Position numbers and translations under genes: made by a program
The notes under the pieces: generated by a model
What the model was told of the DNA's origin: nothing
The model's input: only the letters and a program-made list of their open reading frames with translations
The model's database searches: none
Shown here: positions 10,320 to 21,166 of the stretch, piece after piece
How the letters are laid out: each line of letters begins with the position of its first letter
Numbering within the stretch: the stretch's first letter is position 1
From: Chitinophagaceae bacterium
GTDB taxonomy: Bacteria > Bacteroidota > Bacteroidia > Chitinophagales > Chitinophagaceae
Reading direction: 5' to 3'
NCBI GenBank assembly: GCA_016719815.1
Contig: JADJYK010000012.1
Location: 124,001 to 188,000, forward strand
DNA: 64,000 nucleotides

Positions 10320-11424
10320 GTGAAATTCACCGAGAACAATAACGACAGAGAAAAGAACGAAGGCGACAAACCGTCTAGAAAGAAACCGATGTATCCTGTT
10401 AGCGAAGGGCTGCGGATGTATCTCAAATCACATGGTCGTGAAGTTCACCTGCCTGTAAGTTACAACAACCTGTTGCATTACACATGGTCAGTTCCACTGA
10501 AGGATAAAAACGGAAATTTCACAGCCTGGGAAAAAGTTTCTTACGACAGCCGCGACTGGGAATACCTGTGCGACGGGCTGGTAAAAATCTACGCCATATT
10601 GAAAACCGAAGGGGATTTCAGTTTCATCAGCCACCTTGATGTGGCAAGGGTTGATTACTGCACTTTTGGCAACTCTCACCCCTTTCGCATACGGATTGTA
10701 AATAAATTCAACGATAACTACGACCACTATTATATCAAAATTGCCGATGCCTCCCGCATCTACGGTCTTGAGTTAGAACACATCCTCTCTCCCAACCGGG
10801 TTACATTCTTTACCGACCAGAATACACTGGTAGAGGAACATATTCCGGGTATACCGGGGGATATTTATGCAAATCAGCTACTAAGCGCACCGGAAACCAA
10901 CCAGATAAGGCTCGCCAAAGAGTTTGTTAAGTTCAATGAACGCTGTTTTGTCCGTCTTCTTGGGGATATGCGGAGTTACAATTTTATTATCAACATCACC
11001 CCGGATATTGAAGATTATCAATACCGTATCCGCAGTATTGACTTTGACCAACAGTCCTACGAAGGCCGGAAAATCTCTACCTGCCACAGTTTTTAAGGAA
11101 AATTTTCCCTTTGTCGAACTGGCACTCAAACTCCTGAACAAAGAGTCTATTCTACAATACCAGGCCGAAGAAAGAACGTTGATTACCTTCAGGCTGGCCA
11201 CGGCCCGTTATCGTATTAAGGATTTGTTGGATAATATGCACTTAGACACCATTGCCCCGGTGGCCAAAATAGAACAACTGAAAAAGGAACTGAACGAATA
11301 CATGCAGACAAATGCTTACGAGAAATGCAAATCCATGGGTGATGTGGTAAAAATGCACATGAACCAAACACTCCGCACTAACCTCAAACTTGTAAAGCGG
11401 AATGTAGGAAAAAGAAAGCGTTGA
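10320..11424 (+). CDS. Unknown protein with protein-kinase-like motifs (frame-shifted)
   Basis: About 368 residues, starting at GTG 10320. No signal peptide; the ends are very basic and hydrophilic. I do not recognise a named family. Motifs are spaced as in a protein-kinase or aminoglycoside-kinase fold: YYIKIAD (Lys about 140) with Glu residues about ten residues later, GDMRSYNFII (D216 and N221, as in DxKxxN), then IDFDQ (D241, like DFG). No glycine loop is obvious. Two single-base deletions between 11070 and 11092 (AAAAA and TTTTTT runs) break the frame; restoring them joins the two halves smoothly. It ends about 110 bases before fba. Substrate unknown. Confidence 0.55.
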
Positions 11425-11532
11425 TAGTGTTGACAAATCTCAGTTCCCCGTATTTCAGGAATCTTATATCTTCGCTCCCGCTAACGAAAACTTGCCTGCT
11501 TAAAAGCATTTAATCACTTTTAAAATTTACAA

Positions 11533-12599
11533 ATGAAAAGTACAGGGCCGGTGTGCTATTTGGTGACGAACTGAAAGCACTTTATAACGACGCTATTGAA
11601 AACAATTTTGCCTTACCTGCCGTTAACACTGTTGGTCACGACTCTATCAATGCCACTCTGGAAACGGCCGCCAAGGTTAACTCTCCTGTAATCATCCAGT
11701 TTTCTAACGGTGGTGCACAGTTTATTGCAGGTAAAGGAATGCCTAATCCGAATATGGAAGCCAACATCATTGGCGGTATTTCCGGTGCTTTGCATATCCA
11801 CGAAGTAGCAAAATACTACGGTGTGCCGGTTGTTATCCATACTGACCATGCTGCCAAAAAATGGCTGCCATGGATAAGTGGTTTGCTTGATGCAGGCGAA
11901 AACTTCTATAAAGAAAAAGGCCAGCCTCTTTTCAGTTCCCATATGCTCGACCTGAGCGAAGAACCAATTGCAGAAAACGTTGCCACTTCTGTTGAATTCT
12001 TTAAAAGAATGAAACCCCTTGGTATGAGCATCGAAATCGAACTTGGTGTTACCGGTGGCGAAGAAGACGGCGTGGACAATACAAGTGTTGACAACTCAAG
12101 ACTCTATACCCAGCCCGAAGATGTTGCTTATGCCTATAAAGAGCTAAGCCAGGTTGGCGAATTGTTTACCATTGCAGCAGCATTCGGTAATGTACACGGT
12201 GTGTATAAACCAGGAAATGTTGAACTCACTCCAATAATTCTCAACAACAGCCAGCAATACATCCAGAAAGAATTTGGTACAGGGCCTAAGCCGGTGTACT
12301 TCGTATTCCACGGCGGCAGTGGTTCTCCTCAGCACCAGATCAGGGAAGCTATCGGCTACGGCGCTATCAAAATGAATATTGATACCGATATGCAGTGGGC
12401 TATGTGGGAAGGTGTGCTTAACTATTATAAAAAGAACGAAGCTTACCTGCAGGGCCAGCTCGGCAATCCTGAGGGAGAAGACAAACCCAACAAGAAGTTC
12501 TACGATCCAAGGGCATGGTTACGCAAAGGCGAAGAGTCTTTCGTTAAGCGTCTCGAAGTGGCCTTCGAAGACCTTAACTGTATCAACAGGAACGCTTAA
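11533..12599 (+). CDS. fbaA: Fructose-bisphosphate aldolase, class II (frame-shifted at the start)
   Basis: Splits fructose 1,6-bisphosphate into dihydroxyacetone phosphate and glyceraldehyde 3-phosphate, zinc-dependent. About 355 residues, class IIA like E. coli FbaA. Visible: VVIHTDHAAKKWLPW (catalytic Asp and zinc His), IEIELGVTGGEEDGVDN, FGNVHGVYKPGN, VFHGGSGSPQHQI and KMNIDTDMQWA. Only the first few codons are out of frame: ATGAAAAGTAC at 11533 seems to lack one A, and restoring it gives MKKYRAGVLFGDELK. A strong terminator follows at once, so it seems monocistronic. A class I aldolase gene lies directly downstream. Confidence 0.93.
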
Positions 12600-12624
12600 T
12601 CGGTTACACCAAATACAAATACAG

Positions 12625-12651
12625 AAAAAGCTGCCCAGTGCAGCTTTTTTT
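12625..12651 (+). terminator. Intrinsic terminator after fbaA
   Basis: AAAAAGCTGC and GCAGCTTTTT form a stem around a five-base loop, followed by a T-run. It starts 26 bases after the fbaA stop. Confidence 0.85.
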
Positions 12652-12764
12652 GATTTTCGGCAATCGCGGGCTGATATCTGTCAGGTTCCGCTACTGTAAA
12701 AGCACAGTATCTTTATCCTTTAGTTTTTAACTAAGCTCAATTAACTTATAAAAATTCGATTATT

Positions 12765-13838
12765 ATGCCAGTGAAAAAAATTGCAGAACTGCTGGGCGAC
12801 AAAGCCGAGTATTTGCTCAGCCATGAATCAAAAACAATTTCCAAAGATCAGTTACACCTTCCCGGGCCCGATTTCGTTGACCGCATTTGGGCCAGCAGCG
12901 ACCGTAACCCGCAGGTGCTTAGAAACCTCCAGGCCATGTATGGCACCGGCCGTTTGGCTAATACAGGTTATCTTTCTATCCTTCCGGTTGACCAGGGTAT
13001 TGAACACAGCGGCGGTGCTTCTTTTGCCAAGAACCCTATCTATTTCGATCCTGAAAACATTGTGAAGCTGGCCATTGAGGGCGGTTGCAATGCGGTAGCC
13101 ACCACGTATGGCGGATTGGGTTTTCTTGCCCGCAAGTATGCACACAAGATTCCTTTTATCGTAAAGGTAAACCACAACGAGTTTCTTACTTATCCCAATA
13201 AGTTCGACCAGATAATGTTTGCTTCTATTAAGCAAAGCTGGAACCTGGGCGCTGCTGCCGTGGGTGCCACTATTTATTTTGGTAGCGATGAAGCCACCCG
13301 CCAGATTCAGGAAGTAAGCAAGGCTTTTGAAATGGCACATGAACTGGGTATGGCAACCATACTGTGGTGCTACCTGCGCAACCCGGCATTTAAAACCAAG
13401 GAAAAAGACTACCATGTTTCCGCTGATCTGACCGGCCAAGCCAATCACCTCGGCGTCACCCTCCAAGCCGACATCATCAAACAGAAACTACCCGAGAACA
13501 ACGGCGGTTACCTGGCTTTGAACACTAAAGAATCTGCCTATGGCAAAAACGATAAACGCATTTATGAAAACCTCACTACCGACCACCCGATTGACCTGTG
13601 CCGCTACCAGGTGGCTAACTGTTATATGGGCCGTGCCGGTTTAATTAACAGTGGTGGTGCTTCATCCGGTGCGGGTGATATGGCCGAAGCCGTAATGACA
13701 GCAGTGGTAAACAAACGGGCAGGTGGTATGGGCCTCATCAGCGGACGTAAAGCCTTTCAACGGCCAATGGCTGAAGGTGTGGAAATACTGAACGCTATAC
13801 AGGATGTGTACATGGATAAAGATGTTACTATTGCGTAA
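12765..13838 (+). CDS. fbaB: Fructose-bisphosphate aldolase, class I (FbaB/DhnA type)
   Basis: 357 residues, intact. Metal-independent Schiff-base aldolase of the DhnA type. Visible: LPVDQGIEHSGG, GGCNAVATTYGGLGFLARKY, PFIVKVNHNE (candidate region for the active-site lysine), MATILWCYLRN and GLISGRKAFQRPM. It does the same reaction as the class II enzyme just upstream, with unrelated chemistry. A weak promoter match (TATCTTTA, 12708-12715) lies upstream and a terminator downstream, so the two aldolases can be expressed separately. Confidence 0.93.
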   Translation: MPVKKIAELLGDKAEYLLSHESKTISKDQLHLPGPDFVDRIWASSDRNPQVLRNLQAMYGTGRLANTGYLSILPVDQGIEHSGGASFAKNPIYFDPENIVKLAIEGGCNAVATTYGGLGFLARKYAHKIPFIVKVNHNEFLTYPNKFDQIMFASIKQSWNLGAAAVGATIYFGSDEATRQIQEVSKAFEMAHELGMATILWCYLRNPAFKTKEKDYHVSADLTGQANHLGVTLQADIIKQKLPENNGGYLALNTKESAYGKNDKRIYENLTTDHPIDLCRYQVANCYMGRAGLINSGGASSGAGDMAEAVMTAVVNKRAGGMGLISGRKAFQRPMAEGVEILNAIQDVYMDKDVTIA

Positions 13839-13863
13839 AACATTTTTTATAATATAGAATATT

Positions 13864-13892
13864 ACCCCCGGCATTCGTTGGGGGTCTTTTTA
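13864..13892 (+). terminator. Intrinsic terminator after fbaB
   Basis: ACCCCC at 13864-13869 pairs with GGGGGT at 13880-13885, followed by CTTTTTAT. Confidence 0.8.
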
Positions 13893-13915
13893 TGCAGTAA
13901 TCAATAGTAAATCGG

Positions 13916-14843
13916 TCAGCTTTTGCCTGACTCATGTGCTGAAGACCGATGAAATCCCTTTTGAATTAGAACAGCTAACCTGTAAATATCAAAAAATAAT
14001 AAAATTGGTCGGCAGGAAATGAGATTTCGGTAGAATAAATTGTGAAAGGGCTTTTCTACTAAAAGAAAAAATCTACTAAGGCCTAAAATTCTAAGTCTTC
14101 TATACCATCTGAAAATTTTAACATGTTTACTTAACACGTTTGAATCAATTGACTCAACATTTTCAACAGTAACAGATTTTCCAAAGCCTTTTCAGATTTT
14201 ACCATGAATACTTGGGATCTTTCCAGAAATGAATGAAACACCGGATTTTTAACGTTGATACTCTCTATGCCCAATTGTTCGAATTGAATACCCCAAAAAC
14301 TGTCCTCATGACCATAACCACAAGAATTTATCAAACTCCTTAACTGAAGAAATAATTCTTTTTTGATCAAAAAATTATTAGACATGAAAGCCGGGTTCCC
14401 TTTATTTCCAATTTTTTTATTTTGTCTGAAGGTCACATATTTCCAATGCAGTACAAATTCACAATTTGCAGGTTTAGAACGTGAATAGACGTACCGCCGG
14501 AAGCTAAAGGAATATTTTCAGCGATTAAACCAAAATAGACAGCCAAGAAATTTTCATATATCAACTCGCAATCACAATCAAGAAACAACAAATTATCTTC
14601 CTTGGCCAAACGAGATAATTTTTTTCGGGCTGCTTCTCTGCCTTCATTTCTTTCGTTTTGATAAAAAGAAACATTTGGAATTTCTGAAGTAACCTTATTT
14701 TTAGAAATAAAATAACTGTCTGAACAGTCGTCCAAAATGATAATCTCTCCCTGCTTTCCCGTTTTCTTCAGTTGATCTGCTAACGATTTAACTAAAGAAG
14801 AAACTTCATAATTATATACTGGTATAAGTATTGAAAGTCCCAC
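13916..14843 (-). CDS. Family 2 glycosyltransferase (frame-shifted)
   Basis: About 309 residues. The N-terminus LSILIPVYNYEVSSLV and EIIILDDCSDSY are GT-A nucleotide-sugar binding segments; LLFLDCDCEL is the DxD-type metal site; GYGHEDSFWGIQFEQLG matches the GT2 ED motif region. The frame breaks near 14480, after which SKPANCEFVLHWKYV continues in another frame, and again near 14135; the tail has FYRNLISCRPILLFFDIYR. It presumably adds a sugar in cell-surface polysaccharide or glycolipid synthesis; donor and acceptor are unknown. The GTG start lies two bases after the ftsE stop, so the genes are translationally coupled. Confidence 0.8.
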
Positions 14844-14845
14844 AC

Positions 14846-15539
14846 TTAATATTCCATATTTATGGTAGCATTATCCACCACCTGTCCTCTTTCTGTTCTT
14901 ATCATTCTTGCAGGAAATTTTTTGTACTACGATATAATCATGTGTAGCCATCACTACTGCAGTTTTATCGTCTTTGGCAATATTGATAAGCAATTGCATG
15001 ATTTCGTCTGATGTCTCAGGGTCAAGATTTCCGGTAGGTTCATCAGCAAGAATTAGCTTTGGTGAGTTAAGCAGGGCTCTGGCAATATCAATACGCTGCT
15101 GTTCACCTCCGCTTAACTCAAAAGGCATTTTAAATCCCTTAGACTTAAGGCCAACTTTATTCAATACATCAGCTATCTTTTCATTCATGAGTTTTTCATC
15201 AGTCCATCCTGTCGCTTTCATTACAAATTTCAGGTTGTCGTTTACATTCCGATCTGTGAGCAACTGAAAATCCTGGAATACCACACCAAGGTTGCGGCGC
15301 AGGTAAGGGACTTTCTTCCAGTCAAGCCCCTGGATGCTGAAACCTGCAACTGTAGCCTCTCCTTCTTTCAACTCAAGTTCCCCATACAAAGTTTTTAATA
15401 AACTGGATTTGCCAGTTCCCGTTTTCCCTACGAGGTACACAAATTCACCTTTGTTTACTGTCAGGTTTACATTCTGTAAAATAAGGTTACTTCCCTGGTA
15501 TACATTAGCATTCTTTATTTCGATAATTGGTTCGGACAT
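14846..15539 (-). CDS. ftsE: Cell-division ABC ATP-binding protein FtsE (one-base insertion near the end)
   Basis: About 231 residues, start ATG 15539. Walker A VGKTGTGKSSLLKTLYG, Q-loop GVVFQDFQLL, signature LSGGEQQR, Walker B LILADEPTGNLD and H-loop MATHD. FtsE works with FtsX at the division septum to activate peptidoglycan amidases. A run of six A's near 14922 appears one too long; correcting it gives a tail ending in TINMEY and the stop at 14846. No ftsX is adjacent; the partner gene here is a glycosyltransferase. Confidence 0.85.
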
Positions 15540-15648
15540 TGCAATAGCTTTGTTGCAAAATAAGCAAAGAAGTGGCAGATACACTCATTTTTTTTCGGAT
15601 ATTTAAACTCTGTAACGGGATATAACTTTTTATTAAATACCTGTCAGT

Positions 15649-16386
15649 ATGTACAAGCAAGTGTCTCTTATCCTTCTGCTTTTTTTATCATTTAGCAGTA
15701 TTACAAATTCGCAGAATCCAACTGACACAACAAAACAAGGCGGTCAATTTAAAATTATTTATACTCCAACAATTGATTCAAATATACTTGTTGTAGTTAA
15801 CGGTATCCCGGCAGGAACACTTAAGGAACTGAAAAGAGATTTGAATACTTTATACAACCCGGCAAGCATAGAACAAGTGAATGTTTGGAAGGGAACTGAT
15901 GCAATAAAAAAATATGGGGACAAAGGAAAAGCCGGAGTTGTGGAGATTACCCTGAAGAAAAGCGAAACTCCTGATGGAGTAATACCACCACCTCCCCCTC
16001 CTGGTGAAACATTACAGAACAATGATGAAAGTAAAATCTTTGACCGTGTTGAGGTTGAAGCATCATTTCCCGGAGGAGACCAAATGTGGAGAAAATACCT
16101 TGAAAGAACTTTGAATCCTAATATACCAGTGGATAACGGCGCTCCGGAAGGAAAATTCACTGTAGTTATTCAATTCGTAGTTGATAAGGAAGGAAATATT
16201 TCAGACGTAAGACCTCTTACACACCATGGCTATGGTATGGAAGCTGAAGTAATGAGAGTAATTATGAAAGGCCCAAAATGGACACCTGCCATACAAAACG
16301 GAAGGATTGTCAAAGCCTACCGCAAACAGCCAGTTACATTCCAAGTGATCGAGGAAAAAAGGAAACAAAGAAAAAATAGGAATTAA
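15649..16386 (+). CDS. Secreted TonB C-terminal-domain protein with a plug-like segment
   Basis: 245 residues. The signal peptide ends near SSITNSQ. Residues about 40-105 (VVNGIPAGTLKEL, NPASIEQVNVWKGTDAIKKY, GKAGVVEITLKK) resemble the plug-domain strand pattern of TonB receptors. A PPPPPP hinge at about 118 leads to a TonB C-terminal domain: VEASFPGGDQMWRKYLERTL, VVIQFVVDKEGNISDVR and ALKPAWTP-like GPKWTPAIQNGRIV. It lacks the usual N-terminal membrane anchor and ExbB/ExbD-binding part, so classical TonB energy transduction is unlikely. The same pairing occurs in Bacteroidota M56/BlaR1 proteins. It converges with purM; the two stop codons share TTAA. Confidence 0.75.
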   Translation: MYKQVSLILLLFLSFSSITNSQNPTDTTKQGGQFKIIYTPTIDSNILVVVNGIPAGTLKELKRDLNTLYNPASIEQVNVWKGTDAIKKYGDKGKAGVVEITLKKSETPDGVIPPPPPPGETLQNNDESKIFDRVEVEASFPGGDQMWRKYLERTLNPNIPVDNGAPEGKFTVVIQFVVDKEGNISDVRPLTHHGYGMEAEVMRVIMKGPKWTPAIQNGRIVKAYRKQPVTFQVIEEKRKQRKNRN

Positions 16387-17549
16387 AATATCAACGTATC
16401 TGTTGCAGTTTTCACCACCAATTCCTGTTTTTCACTCGCCTCTACCCTGCCGATAACCTGTGCATTCACACCAAAAGATTTTGAGACACTGATAATTACA
16501 TCAGCGTCTTTTTCATTGGTATAAATCTCAAGCCTTGTACCCATATTAAACACCTGGTACATTTCCCTGTCATCCGCTTTGCTGGCTTCCTGTATCAGTT
16601 TAAAAATAACGGGAGGCTCAAAAAGGCTGTCTTTTACAATCCTAACATTCTCCGGTACATATTTCAGGCACTTGGTTTGCCCGCCACCACTGCAATGTAT
16701 CAGTCCGTGTATTGTATCAAAATGGTTCTCCAGCAATTCTTTTAATACAGGGGCAAAAGTGCGGGTTGGGCTTAAAAGAAGCTGACCGATGGTTGTTGTA
16801 CGTTCTCCGTCTTTCACTTCATCCGTAAGTTTATACGGGCCAATATATACAACTGATTCATCCAGAGAAGTATCATACGACTCTGTAAACCTTGCCCCGT
16901 ATGTTTTATGCAGCACATCATGCCTCGCACTGGTAAGGCCATTGCTGGCAATGCCACTGTTATACTCCGTTTCATAATCAGCCTTTCCGTAACCGGCCAG
17001 GCCAACAATCACATCGCCGGGTTTTATCTTTTCGTTGGTTATCACTTTCGGCTTTGGCCAGCGGGCAGTCATGGTTCCGTTTACTGCCATTGTCCGCACC
17101 ACATCACCTACATCGGCAGTTTCGCCGCCCATATAACTAATGTTTATACCAAACGATTTCATCTTGTCAAAAAACTCCTGTGTACCACTGATTACTGCTT
17201 CCAGCACATCAGCAGAAATCAGGTTCTTATTCCGGTCAATTGTTGAAGAAAAAAGAAGGTTGTCATAAATACCCACACAGAGTAAATCGTCGAGGTTCAT
17301 AACGATAGCATCCTGTGCTATCCCTTTCCAGATGCTTTACATCGCCTGTCTCTTTCAATATAAATAGGCCAGAATGCTTTTGTACCGGCACCATCCGCAT
17401 GCATCATTTACCCATTTATCATTCCCGCACAGCACATCGGGATAAATTTTGCAGAAAGCTTTTGGATAAAGGCCTTTATCCAGCATTTTCGTAGCCTGAT
17501 GTACTTCTTCTTTCTGGGCAGAAACACCTCTTTTTGAATATAAACTCAT
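16383..17549 (-). CDS. purM: Phosphoribosylformylglycinamidine cyclo-ligase (AIR synthase; frame-shifted)
   Basis: Closes the imidazole ring in purine synthesis (FGAM + ATP to AIR). About 388 residues. N-terminus MSLYSKRGVSAQKEEVHQAT, then, after correcting paired indels near 17415 and 17320-17345, HADGAGTKSILAYLYW, IAQDAIVMNLDDLLCVG, YMGGETADVGDVV, GDVIVGLAGYGK (GLA/S SSG region), HCSGGGQTKCLKY and NMGTRLEIY. The Bacteroidota form is longer than the E. coli enzyme (345 residues). The indels are compensating, so both halves share one frame and short stops appear between them. ribF lies divergently just upstream. Confidence 0.9.
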
Positions 17550-17621
17550 GTTTGATTTTGAAATGCGAAAATATTGAACTCTGAATATTGAATATTGAAT
17601 ACGGAATATTTATTTTGCAAT

Positions 17622-18546
17622 ATGCAGATACACAGAGATATTGACAATTTGCCTGTTTTCAAAATGCCGTAGTTACGATTGGCACTTTTGACGGAGTACA
17701 CATGGGGCATAGGCAAATAATTGAAAAGCTAAGATCAAAGCCCAAAGAATGATGGAGAATCTGTTATCATTACATTTCACCCGCATCCCCGTAAAGTGGT
17801 ATCATCAGCCATATTAGGAATCCGGCTTTTAAACACACCAGCCGAAAAAGCAGAACTGATCGAACAACTGGGGGTTGACCACCTGGTGATTGTTCCGTTT
17901 AGCGACGTTTTGCTAATATGTCTGCGGAAGAGTATATAGAAGACTTCCTGATTGATAAATTTCACCCGCACACCATCATCATTGGCTATGACCATCGATT
18001 TGGCCGCGGAAGAATGGGCGACTACAGACTGCTGGAAAAAAGGCAAAAGATTTTAGCTATCGGCTCAAAGAAATACCAAAGCATGTACTGGATGATATTG
18101 CCATAAGCTCAACAAACATCCGTGAAGCAGTACTGCATTGCGATAGCCAAACTGCTTCGTCACTGCTTGGGTATAATTATTTTTTCTCTGGAGAGGTTGT
18201 ACATGGTAACAAACTGGGCGGGAAACTGGGCTATCCTACAGCGAATATTCACATTGACGATGAAGAGAAGATTATTCCCGGCAATGGCATTTATGCTGTA
18301 TATGCACAGCCAGAAGGATATGCAAAGAAACTAAAAGGAATGATGAGCATTGGTTTCCGTCCAACAGTTGATGGAAAGAAAAGGGTAATAGAAGTTAACA
18401 TCTTCGATTTTGATAAAGAGATATATGGCCAGCACTTAAAAGTATATCTTAAAAAATACCTGCGGGAAGAAAAAAAATTTGAAACCCTTGATGAGTTGAT
18501 AAAGCAGATGGATCAGGATAAACTGGATAGTCTTGCAGTGCTTTAG
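17622..18546 (+). CDS. ribF: Bifunctional riboflavin kinase / FAD synthetase (multiple frameshifts)
   Basis: Turns riboflavin into FMN and FAD. About 309 residues from ATG 17622 (MQIHRDIDNLPVFKN). FAD-synthetase part: TIGTFDGVHMGHRQII (HxGH), HPHPRKVV, HTIIIGYDHRFGRGR, then SSTNIREAV. Riboflavin-kinase part: GEVVHGNKLGGKLGYPTANI (GxxxGxxLGxPTAN), IGFRPTVDG and EVNIFDFDKEIYG. At least five single-base deletions (near 17660, 17748, 17910, 18045, 18110 and around 18185) scatter the gene over three frames, yet all family motifs are present in order. I read this as poor local consensus rather than a pseudogene. Confidence 0.85.
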
Positions 18547-18551
18547 TATGA

Positions 18552-19318
18552 CTACTTGTCAGTGGTAAGCCAGTGGTGTTTTCCCATCATCATATACTTC
18601 TTGCTCTGCTCAATGCTATCCATTATTTGTGCCAGTATATCTTCTGCAGGGGCATCATAATCAATGATAAGCGGTTCTTTAAAAGTAATTGAAAGAGTAG
18701 TTCCTTTCTTTTGAATTTCAATCCTTTTTTATTAAACGCCCGCCAGAAGCCACTTATCACAACTGGCACAACAATTGGCTTTACCTGTTTTATTATCATT
18801 GCTGTTCCTTTACGGCCCGGAGCAAAAGGTTTAGTTGTTCCCTGCGGAAAAGTAATAACCCAGTTATTATCCAAAGCCCGGGTTATTTTCCTTGTATCCG
18901 ATGGATCAAGTCCTCGCCTCACCTCTTTTCCTTCTGCCCGCCATGTTCGTTTTACTGTAAGACCGCCGGCGAGCAGGAAAAGTCGGCTTATCCAGTTTCC
19001 TTTCATGGTTTCTTCAGCCGCAACATAGTTTACATGGGTAAAAGGGTTCAGCAAATAGTATGGCAGTCCAAGCCTGTTTTTTTTTCGCCACTTAACGGCG
19101 CAAAAAATATGGAGAAATGTGATAACATCCGCAAAATAGGTTTGATGATTACTTACAAACAGAACATTCTTTTTTGGTAGCTGACTAATATGCTCCGTGC
19201 CAGATATCTTTAATTTATTGATTATAACGAGACCGGGATATGAAACCATTCCTACAATAAAGTAGACAATTTTTCTTACAAGTTTAAAATGTTTAAGTCT
19301 TTCGATAAACCTCACCAT
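18552..19318 (-). CDS. PlsC-type 1-acyl-glycerol-3-phosphate acyltransferase (frame-shifted)
   Basis: About 255 residues. One N-terminal hydrophobic segment (KIVYFIVGMVSYPGLVII). Catalytic motif VSNHQTYFADV (NHxxxxD), then a binding motif TFPQGTTKPF (variant of FPEGTRS) and VPVVISGF. It would acylate lysophosphatidate or a related lipid at the membrane. One A is missing near 18715; the other frame continues TTLSITFKEPLIIDYDAP and ends GKHHWLTTDK at 18552. ATG 19318 is preferred over TTG 19339. It converges with ribF, five bases apart. The Gln in place of Glu in FPEGT is unusual. Confidence 0.8.
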
Positions 19319-19463
19319 TACTATCTTTTTGGCAATCAATAATTGTCAAAATAAAGCATTGAAGACTAATTAACAAAAAAGTAATACCAGCGGGTGGTAA
19401 TAATATCTTTCCCCAATATACTTAAAACAATATTATTTCATAAAATAGTAATTCCGAAAAATT

Positions 19464-19490
19464 AAAAAAAGGAGCCCAAAAGGGCCCCTC
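19464..19490 (-). terminator. Intrinsic terminator downstream of the T9SS protein gene
   Basis: On the minus strand GGGGCCC, TTTT loop, GGGCTCC, then TTTTTTT. It sits 73 bases past the stop at 19563 and likely ends the transcript of the T9SS/SdrD surface genes. The remaining spacer from 19319 to 19562 is AT-rich with no other signal seen. Confidence 0.8.
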
Positions 19491-19562
19491 GTTGTAAACC
19501 TTGAGCATCAAAAACTATTGTTAGAGTTAATGCTTGCAGATACGCACCTGTGCATCATTCAA

Positions 19563-21166
19563 TTATTTTATCAATACCTTTTCTGACTGTAGCTCCCCGG
19601 AATTATTATCACGGATACTTACATGATACATACCTGCGGGAATAGTTCCTCTTTCGATTCTTATGTATTGTACAGTATTATTAATATCTACTTTCTTTGA
19701 ATATACCTGCTGACCAAGCTGATTTAACAGCGAAACAGTATAAGAGCCTTTCGCATTTGAAAATTCAATATTAACATGATCCGTTGCAGGATTAGGGAAA
19801 GCCTTAATGCCTTTTATCAGGGATTTTCTGACAATTACAACATTACTATAAGAATACCTGCTGTCAAGATCAACCATCTTCAACCTGTAATAATAAACGG
19901 GAACGTTCATATTGGGATCAATGTGACTATAGTTTATGTCAGAAACGCTGTTACCTGCGGCGGCCTTCTCTCCTACTTTCACATAGTTGATACCATCGGT
20001 ACTTCTTTCAATATCAAATGATTTTGTATTTGATTCAGTAAGCGTCTTCCAGTTAAGAGAAACGTCATTCCCATTTAGAGCAGCAGTCAAAGAAAGACCT
20101 GTTGTTGGAAGTGAAATACAACCTACACAAGGACTTAGGCTCGTAGAAATGTACCAGATGTCTCCGGTTAATGGTGTTCTTGTAGCATTAGAAACAACTC
20201 CAATACCTGCTGAAGACCAACCAAACTGAGAAGCATCACAACCCCTTAAGTAAACCTTAAAAACTAATTGAGTTACTTTGTTTACATTAATCTGAATACT
20301 TCCTGTAGCAGCACCTTCATTATTGAAAGCTCCTGTGTTACTTGAAGATCCTCCGTTTGGGATAACAGCATTATTCAGAATATTCTTTCCTGAAACTGTG
20401 AGATAGGAGTTACCTGAAAGTTTTGCAGTTACCTGTTCCCACATATTCTAACTCTGTGGAAAAAAAAGTTGATCTATATTTCGAAGGGGCATCTGGCTCA
20501 CCAACTGGTAAATACCGGTATGAACCACCCAACCCCGCAATGTGCACGACGGGGTTTGAAATTGCACCATTAAAAGAAATTACCAGATCTCCATAATAAT
20601 ATTTGTTTGTAGAACCATAAGGCTGAGCCTGATCATACATTGCTTGTGCACAAGTAAAAACTTCAACACCGGAATCAATATCTGAACCAAATGCATCACC
20701 AGTTGCATCAATACCACCTGGCCCTACAGGAGAATATTAGTAAACATGCTGTTTGTAGGCCCTCCACTTCCATTATAAGCTCCATAAAATCATAACTATT
20801 CAATGGGGTAGCCTGTTGAACAGATCCTCCTGTTGACAGGGATGGCCCCGCACCAAATACTAACCCGGCAGGTACTGCATTGGAAGTAGAAGCCCCATAT
20901 GGAAGCCCTACAAACTGCTGGTTAGATAAACTTACTGTTGCCTGAACATTTTGCGAATAAGTAGAGAATTGGCTGTTGTTCAAAACATCCTGAACAAATG
21001 TAATAATGTGGTTTGTTGTTCTTGGTCCAAATCCAGATCCTGCAGGAGATCCTATATTAGGATCAACGCCTGAGGTCATTTCAAGAGTAGGTACCTGGGC
21101 TAACGAAATAGTTCCCAGGAGCATCAGCCCTGTAAGAAGTTTGTAGAATTTAATTTTTGTGCTCAT
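19563..21166 (-). CDS. Secreted protein with type IX secretion C-terminal sorting domain (frame-shifted)
   Basis: About 535 residues. The signal peptide ends near GTISLAQ. The central part has no domain I can name (PNIGSPAGSGFGPRTTNHII, GDAFGSDIDSGVEVFTCAQ, DLVISFNGAISNPVVHIAGL). Residues about 330-440 hold a fibronectin-like strand pattern (SLNWKTLTESNTKSFDIERS, YYYRLKMVDLDSRYSYSNVV). The last 80 residues are a type A T9SS tail: IKAFPNPATDHVNIEF, VSLLNQLGQQVYSKKV and IPAGMYHVSI, ending in LIK. So it is exported through T9SS to the cell surface. Frameshifts near 20445 and 20735. It lies 75 bases after the giant SdrD-repeat gene and probably shares its transcript and terminator. Confidence 0.8.

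Noticed and set aside
17575..17612. Short AATATTGAAT-type tandem repeat upstream of ribF
   Set aside because: Too short and AT-rich to mean more than slippage in a spacer; no flanking gene signal.
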